A stretch of 64,000 nucleotides of DNA from Deinococcus arboris (lineage in GTDB: Bacteria > Deinococcota > Deinococci > Deinococcales > Deinococcaceae): the NCBI RefSeq assembly GCF_009755355.1, contig NZ_WQLB01000009.1, forward strand, positions 69,415-133,414, given 5' to 3'. The position numbers and the translations under genes are program-made. A model generated the notes under the pieces. It was not told the DNA's origin. It searched no databases and was given only the letters and a program-made list of their open reading frames with translations. Positions 60,080-64,000 of this stretch are shown one piece after another (position 1 is the first letter of the stretch; every line of letters starts with the position of its first letter).

Positions 60080-60721
60080 TCAGCTCCCTTTCTTGATTTT
60101 GATCTCGACCGTACGGGTGACCTCCTTGGCCTTCTGAGCTTCTTCGAGCTGGACCAGTTCCATTTCGTCTTCAAGGCTCAAGGAGCCGAGCAGCGCCCCG
60201 TTGGAGGCGGGGAAGATGATGTCACCTTTCTTAAACGTAGCAACATCTTTGGGATGGGGGCTATGGGCCAGCACGCCGAACGCTGATTCGGGACTCAAGG
60301 TCAAGGCGGTGGGAGCAGACAGGAGCAGGTGAGGATCGTTGTATTCCTGCGACAGCAGCTCTCTTGCCAAAGCATATCTCAACGCCTGTTTTTTGCTGGA
60401 AACGTAGCACACAATGAGTTTCACCAGGTCCGAGACGTGAACCAGTACAAACGTGTCAGTGGTGTCAGGGAAGGTCTCAACCGTTGCCTTGATGCCCAGC
60501 TCGTGCATCAACGCTGGAAGTTTCGTCTCGATCCTGGCTCGCCTAGCATGGGGCAGGAGGGTCAGCGCAGCCTTCTCAGAATTGTTTTCCATGACTTTTC
60601 TGAACTCTTGTGGGTACGCTTGGGTCAGTTCATTCCAGAGGACTTCATAAATTTTCTTCGGTGCAGCCGCGAGAAAGAGGCGCTCAACATCTGTTTTTGG
60701 GCGGAGTAGCAGTGGAAGCAT
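60080..60721 (-). CDS. Partner protein of the XRE-ImmA regulator
   Basis: The product has 213 residues from the ATG at 60721, which lies 6 nt after TATTAT with TTGACT 19 bp further upstream, so a leaderless mRNA is likely; an ATG at 60748 gives 222. It is soluble, mostly helical in the first half (KIYEVLWNELTQAYPQEFRK) and has an acidic, Lys-rich end. The pairing suggests a toxin/antitoxin-like or sensor/regulator couple. No family was recognised. Confidence 0.65.
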   Translation of the reverse strand: MLPLLLRPKTDVERLFLAAAPKKIYEVLWNELTQAYPQEFRKVMENNSEKAALTLLPHARRARIETKLPALMHELGIKATVETFPDTTDTFVLVHVSDLVKLIVCYVSSKKQALRYALARELLSQEYNDPHLLLSAPTALTLSPESAFGVLAHSPHPKDVATFKKGDIIFPASNGALLGSLSLEDEMELVQLEEAQKAKEVTRTVEIKIKKGS

Positions 60722-60799
60722 ACTCTCATAATACGCACGAAACCCCATCTGAAGTCAAGCAATGCGCATGATTGAATCTAGGAAAACATCCTTAAACGG

Positions 60800-60832
60800 C
60801 CGACTTTTTACGTGCCACACGTAAAAAGTCGG
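60800..60832. repeat. Perfect inverted repeat
   Basis: Arms CCGACTTTTTACGTG (60800-60814) and CACGTAAAAAGTCGG (60818-60832) are exact complements with a 3-base loop. It lies between divergent genes and could be an operator or a bidirectional terminator-like element. Confidence 0.7.
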
Positions 60833-60919
60833 AAATTTACATTCCGGTCTCATGAACGCAAACGCACAGGGGAACCCTGCTGTCCGCAGCCCCGTGTGGA
60901 TAACCTGCCAGAATCGGGC

Positions 60920-61300
60920 ATGGCCACGCCGCTGATCATCGCCGGCAGCCGGGACCTGTATCGCCCGGATTTGGTCAGCCTCGCGGTGCAGGACTGGCTA
61001 CTGGAACACAGGCCCGTCAGTGAAGTGATCAGTGGCGGCGCTAAAGGCACGGACGCCACCGGCGAGGCCTGGGCCGCCGCCGGCGGGTACCCCGTGCGCC
61101 GCTTCCCGGCAGACTGGCACAGGTACGGCCGCACCGCTGGGCTCCGGCGCAACCGGCAGATGGCCGAGTACGCCGCCCAGCACGGGGGCGGCTGTCTGGT
61201 GATTCACCATGGCAGCCTGGATATGATCCGGACCGCTCAGGCCCTCTGGCTCCCTGTGCTGGAATGGAATCTGCAGGGTCTGGAGCCCGGCGAATTCTGA
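60920..61300 (+). CDS. SLOG-fold protein (YspA/DUF2493 type)
   Basis: The 126-residue protein starts MATPLIIAGSRDLYRPDLVS and has SGGAKGTDATGEAWA, VRRFPADWHRYGRTAG and RRNRQMAEYA, the pattern of DUF2493, a Rossmann-like SLOG branch proposed to bind nucleotide-derived ligands. The ATG at 60920 begins the domain; longer frames add an unlikely basic extension. A DnaA-box-like TGTGGATAA lies at 60895-60903. SLOG proteins occur in phages and defence contexts; the role is unknown. Confidence 0.8.
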   Translation: MATPLIIAGSRDLYRPDLVSLAVQDWLLEHRPVSEVISGGAKGTDATGEAWAAAGGYPVRRFPADWHRYGRTAGLRRNRQMAEYAAQHGGGCLVIHHGSLDMIRTAQALWLPVLEWNLQGLEPGEF

Positions 61301-61318
61301 GAACAGTCACCTATATGG

Positions 61319-61351
61319 TACGGCGTGCCGCCCTAGACATTTGCCGTACCC
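61319..61351. repeat. Inverted repeat upstream of the 70-aa gene
   Basis: GGTACGGC and GCCGTACC arms flank a short spacer just before a small gene. A dimeric regulator could bind here; nothing more can be said. Confidence 0.45.
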
Positions 61352-61366
61352 TTTAAAATCACCTCT

Positions 61367-61579
61367 ATGACTTACCGAGATGACTGCCAAATGTTCTTAA
61401 ATGCAGCACAAGAAGAGTTTAATCAGCATGCTCAACGCGACAATCTATACAAAGCGCGCACAGTGATTGCGAATCTGCCAGACGATCAGAGCGCTGTTAG
61501 AGCTCTATTGGGAAATGCGATGAACATTGCAGAGCGTCGCAAGCAGATTGCGGAATTAGATGCCATAGACGATGAATAA
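61367..61579 (+). CDS. Small helical acidic protein
   Basis: The product has 70 residues (MTYRDDCQMFLNAAQEEFNQ, later AMNIAERRKQIAELDAIDDE), probably all helical. TAAAAT at 61354-61359 lies 7 nt before the ATG without a ribosome site, so it is probably leaderless. It is flanked by inverted repeats and has lower GC than the phage core. Function unknown. Confidence 0.65.
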   Translation: MTYRDDCQMFLNAAQEEFNQHAQRDNLYKARTVIANLPDDQSAVRALLGNAMNIAERRKQIAELDAIDDE

Positions 61580-61807
61580 CCGTAACCATTTAACGTGAGG
61601 TCAGTCCCTACGTTAAATGGTTACCTCTGAGACCACACCCATGCCAGACCGCGCGCCTCTCCCCTGCCGGATACAGGCTGCATACAGCCAACGCACCCCT
61701 GCATAACCTTCAGACCCCCAGTTAACCGGCCAGTGCCGAGGCCATAAGCAGCGCCTAGAGGGAATGAACCGGACAGAGGCCAGCAGAGGCCATTTTGACC
61801 ATGACCC
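61580..61807. other. Right-end stretch before attR
   Basis: No gene was seen. It holds the inverted repeat at 61582-61624 and is otherwise unremarkable. It may carry the right-arm integrase sites of the element. Confidence 0.5.
61582..61624. repeat. Perfect inverted repeat near the right end
   Basis: Arms GTAACCATTTAACGT (61582-61596) and ACGTTAAATGGTTAC (61610-61624) are exact complements with a 13-base loop. No T-run follows. It directly follows the 70-aa gene. Confidence 0.7.
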
Positions 61808-61852
61808 CTTCTAAGCGGTCGGTCCCGTGTTCGAGTCACGGAGAGCGCGCCA
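61808..61852. repeat. Attachment site core, right copy: tRNA-Arg(TCT) 3' fragment
   Basis: It is identical over 45 bp to 2247-2291. The 32 bases upstream do not form a tRNA 5' half. By the usual logic of 3'-tRNA integration this is the original chromosomal 3' end left after insertion, so the element ends here and the host chromosome resumes. Confidence 0.9.
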
Positions 61853-61860
61853 CATCCAGA

Positions 61861-61890
61861 CCCCTGCCCAGGCCCGGCGCAGGGGTTTTT
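61861..61890 (+). terminator. Original tRNA-Arg terminator
   Basis: CCCCTGC (61861-61867) pairs with GCAGGGG (61879-61885), followed by five T. It is 8 bp after the CCA end, as expected for the native terminator of the tRNA gene. Confidence 0.75.
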
Positions 61891-62064
61891 GACTGTATTT
61901 GCCAGGGCAGCTCCACAAAAACAAGGTTGGTTTTTGGGTAGAGAGTGACCTCATAATTGGGGGACTTCTGCACGTGACCAGCAAAGACGACTGTGTCACT
62001 CTCACATTTCCTCAGCTGAAAATGTATGTTGCATGAGTGCAAGAACTCTGCTATTAAGAGAATT

Positions 62065-62385
62065 GTGAACAAAGTAACGTTAGCTCTGGCCGCAACCGCC
62101 GCGCTGGCTCTCTCGGCCTGCGCCCCCAAATACACCGCTGCTACAGCCAAACCGGTGAGCGACCTCAGCTGCGCAGAAATGAAAGACGAGCAGGTCAAAC
62201 TGGCCAGCATCCGGTCTGAAGCCCAAAGCAAGAAAGGCATCAGCAAGGAAAACGTCTTCTGGGCTGTCTTTTTCTGGCCCGGCGCCGTAGTGAACGAACT
62301 GGACAACAGAGAAGTCATTGAGAAGGTGGACGCCCGAAGCGCAGAACTCACCAAGGGTCAGTCGGCCAAAAACTGCGCCCCTTAA
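62065..62385 (+). CDS. Lipoprotein
   Basis: The 106-residue protein starts at a GTG behind AAGAGA; an ATG at 62026 would add 13 poor residues. Signal peptide and lipobox are clear (LALSAC with the Cys near residue 20). The mature part is charged with FFWPGAVVNELDNREVIEKV. It is outside the prophage and encodes an envelope protein of unknown function. Confidence 0.75.
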   Translation: MNKVTLALAATAALALSACAPKYTAATAKPVSDLSCAEMKDEQVKLASIRSEAQSKKGISKENVFWAVFFWPGAVVNELDNREVIEKVDARSAELTKGQSAKNCAP

Positions 62386-62677
62386 GGCGAAGCGGCTTTG
62401 ATTTGATACAGGTCTGGTAACGGTTAGCAATAGGGCTTCTCGATCGACCGGCACACCGACTTAAAAGAGAGATTGCCATTCACAACCAGCAGGTGAATGG
62501 CAATCAAGGAATGGGCTGTTCTCAACCTATACGGCCAACCCGATAGTGAGAGCTTCCCACTTTTGTATTTCTCTCTTGCCTTCTCGCCACTTCTCTCGGC
62601 TGGCCCGCGTTTAATCTGTCCTGAATCTCTCCCCGGGCTGCAGCTCAGGGACATTTTGCGTGGCTGAGGGGCGCAGC
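62386..62677. other. Intergenic stretch before nos
   Basis: The main feature is a perfect inverted repeat: GATTGCCATTCAC (62471-62483) and GTGAATGGCAATC (62493-62505), with a 9-base loop. T-rich bases follow it only on the minus strand. No gene-like frame was accepted here. Confidence 0.5.
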
Positions 62678-63796
62678 ATGGGCAGAATGTCCGCCCCTCG
62701 TCGCCTCATTCCCCCTTCGCCTGCGCTGCAGGACGCCCTGGACTTTCTGGAGCTGTACCACGCCGAAACAGGCACGCCGGGCCTAACGACGCGCCGGCGG
62801 CAGGTGCTGGCCACAGGCACCATCACCCTCAGCACAGATGAACTGGCCCACGGCGCGCGTGTGGCCTGGCGCAACAGCACGCGCTGCGTAGGCCGCCTGC
62901 CCTGGGCGGCTCTCAACGTGCGTGACCTGCGGCATGTGACCCAGGCGCCGCAGGTCTTCGCCGCGCTGTGCGACCACCTGCGAACGGCGTTCAACGGCGG
63001 GCGCATCCAGCCGCTTATGAGTGTCTTTGGGCCAGGCGTACGGATTCACAATGACCAATTGCTGCGCTACGCCGGGTACCGACAGAGCGACGGCTCAGTG
63101 GTCGGCGATCCTCAAAACGTTGCCCTCACCGAGCATCTACTGCGACTGGGTTGGGCTGGCGGCCCCGGCACCCCCTTTGACCTCCTGCCGCTGGCCATTG
63201 AGGCTGAGGGCCAGGTCACCCTCTTTGACCTGCCAGCCGATGCGGTGCAGGAGGTGGCGATCACGCACCCAGATCACCCGGCTATAGACGCGCTGGGGCT
63301 CCGGTGGCCTGCTCTGCCGGTCATCAGCAATATGACCCTGGACGTCGCTGGGCAGCAGTTTACCTGTGCGCCCTTTAATGGCTGGTACCTGCAGACCGAA
63401 ATTGCGGCGCGCAATCTGGCCGACGAAGGCCGGTATAACCAGCTGCCTGTGGTGGCGCGGGCGCTGGACCTAGACACTACGCGGCGGCGTTCGCTGTGGC
63501 TAGACCGCGCCCTACTGGAGCTGAACGTGGCCACCCTGCATTCTTTTGACCTGGCGGGTGTGCGTCTGGCTGACCACCACAGCGTCACCCGGCAATTTCA
63601 GGCCTTTGAAGCCGCTGAGGCCCGTGCGGGGCGCCCAGTCCGGGGGCTCTGGTCGTGGTTAATTCCGCCGCTTTCGCCCGCCACCACGCCGGTGTGGCAT
63701 CAGCAGTACGACGACACTGAAGTGAAGCCTAACTTCACGGCGCAGCGACCGGCCTGGCAAGAGGACCTGCGGCGCTGCCCTTTTCACAGCGGATAG
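62678..63796 (+). CDS. nos: Nitric oxide synthase oxygenase (bacterial type)
   Basis: The protein has 372 residues from the ATG at 62678 with GAGGGG seven bases upstream; a GTG at 62660 adds six. The haem-binding cysteine lies in WRNSTRCVGRLPW, and the substrate-binding Glu in GWYLQTEIAARNL. The sequence is the oxygenase domain only, as in Deinococcus and Bacillus, which use host reductases to make NO from arginine. It lies outside the prophage. Confidence 0.95.
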   Translation: MGRMSAPRRLIPPSPALQDALDFLELYHAETGTPGLTTRRRQVLATGTITLSTDELAHGARVAWRNSTRCVGRLPWAALNVRDLRHVTQAPQVFAALCDHLRTAFNGGRIQPLMSVFGPGVRIHNDQLLRYAGYRQSDGSVVGDPQNVALTEHLLRLGWAGGPGTPFDLLPLAIEAEGQVTLFDLPADAVQEVAITHPDHPAIDALGLRWPALPVISNMTLDVAGQQFTCAPFNGWYLQTEIAARNLADEGRYNQLPVVARALDLDTTRRRSLWLDRALLELNVATLHSFDLAGVRLADHHSVTRQFQAFEAAEARAGRPVRGLWSWLIPPLSPATTPVWHQQYDDTEVKPNFTAQRPAWQEDLRRCPFHSG

Positions 63797-63816
63797 CGGA
63801 TAAAAGCAAAATACAG

Positions 63817-63845
63817 AGCGCCTGAGAGGTAATCTCCCAGGCGCT
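63817..63845 (+). terminator. Hairpin after nos
   Basis: AGCGCCTG (63817-63824) pairs with CAGGCGCT (63838-63845), with added AGA/TCT pairing inside. The T-run is weak, so it may be a partial terminator. Confidence 0.55.
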
Positions 63846-63933
63846 GTGGCACTCGTGAAGTGGCGCAGCAAACCTCTACATGGCGACAGCTCTCAAGGCG
63901 ATAGCCACCAACGCAACACGCACAACAGAAGAA

Positions 63934-63961
63934 AGCGCCCCAAACCGAAGTCTAGGGCGCT
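63934..63961. terminator. Second hairpin downstream of nos
   Basis: AGCGCCC (63934-63940) pairs with GGGCGCT (63955-63961), followed by CTATTT. It may terminate a gene beyond the window end or be a second stop for nos. No gene was seen at 63797-64000. Confidence 0.5.
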
Positions 63962-64000
63962 CTATTTGAACGCATCTGGTAGATGTGACGTGACCTATAG

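Noticed and set aside
60895..60903. Exact DnaA box TGTGGATAA
   Set aside because: A single box occurs by chance in 64 kb; no companion boxes or AT-rich region nearby.
61776..61852. Complete tRNA at the right att site
   Set aside because: Only the anticodon-loop-to-CCA part is tRNA-like. The upstream 32 bases do not pair with the acceptor strand and the anticodon stem has a mismatch.
62424..62654. 76-codon minus-strand frame before nos
   Set aside because: No ribosome site, poor composition, and it runs through a perfect inverted repeat.

Overview
The window is GC-rich bacterial DNA that reads as a Deinococcus-type chromosome carrying a nearly complete siphovirus-like prophage. Pointers to Deinococcus are an oxygenase-only nitric oxide synthase at the right end, a DdrA/Rad52-like annealing protein, a BTAD/TPR regulator, and several genes that appear to be leaderless (a TANNNT hexamer 6-7 nt before the ATG). 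This is inferred from sequence character; no database search was possible.

Layout. (1) 1-2246 is the right end of a first integrated element: an unknown partial gene, a four-helix membrane protein and a tyrosine integrase. (2) A 45-bp exact direct repeat at 2247-2291 and 61808-61852 equals the 3' part of a tRNA-Arg(TCT), from the first base of the anticodon loop to CCA. It brackets a 59.6-kb second element. Neither copy has a 5' half, so the intact tRNA should lie left of the window, with the two elements in tandem in one tRNA gene. (3) 2389-6280, minus strand, is a lysogeny operon: repressor, free S24 peptidase-like protein, unknown, membrane protein, integrase. (4) 6345-6385 is a palindromic operator and promoter for a divergent Cro-like gene. 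(5) 6385-20869 is one tightly overlapped early operon: excisionase-like protein, many small unknown proteins, Rad52-like annealing protein, replication initiator with five internal iterons, DnaC-like loader, ASCH protein, winged-helix protein and RusA. (6) 20870-22471 is a junction with a candidate promoter, hairpins and three small genes. (7) 22472-52451 is the late operon: terminase, portal, S49 protease/scaffold, decoration protein, capsid, connectors, tail tube, frameshifted tail chaperones, a minus-strand moron gene, a 1755-aa tape measure, tail tip, fibres, lysis genes, a glycine-rich adhesin and a terminator.

(8) 52527-61579 is accessory cargo before attR: HicAB; a TPR/BTAD regulator divergent from a 49-aa secreted pre-peptide; an AT-rich unknown gene followed by a membrane-anchored XseA (exonuclease VII)-like protein; a small three-gene set; an XRE-ImmA/IrrE pair; a SLOG-fold protein; and a 70-aa protein. 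(9) 61853-64000 is chromosome: a lipoprotein and nos.

The most interesting candidates for an undescribed system are the regulator/secreted-peptide pair at 53463-55498, which resembles RRNPP or arbitrium peptide signalling in layout but uses a BTAD-type receptor, and the AT-rich gene plus XseA-like membrane protein at 55568-57587, which could be a defence module.
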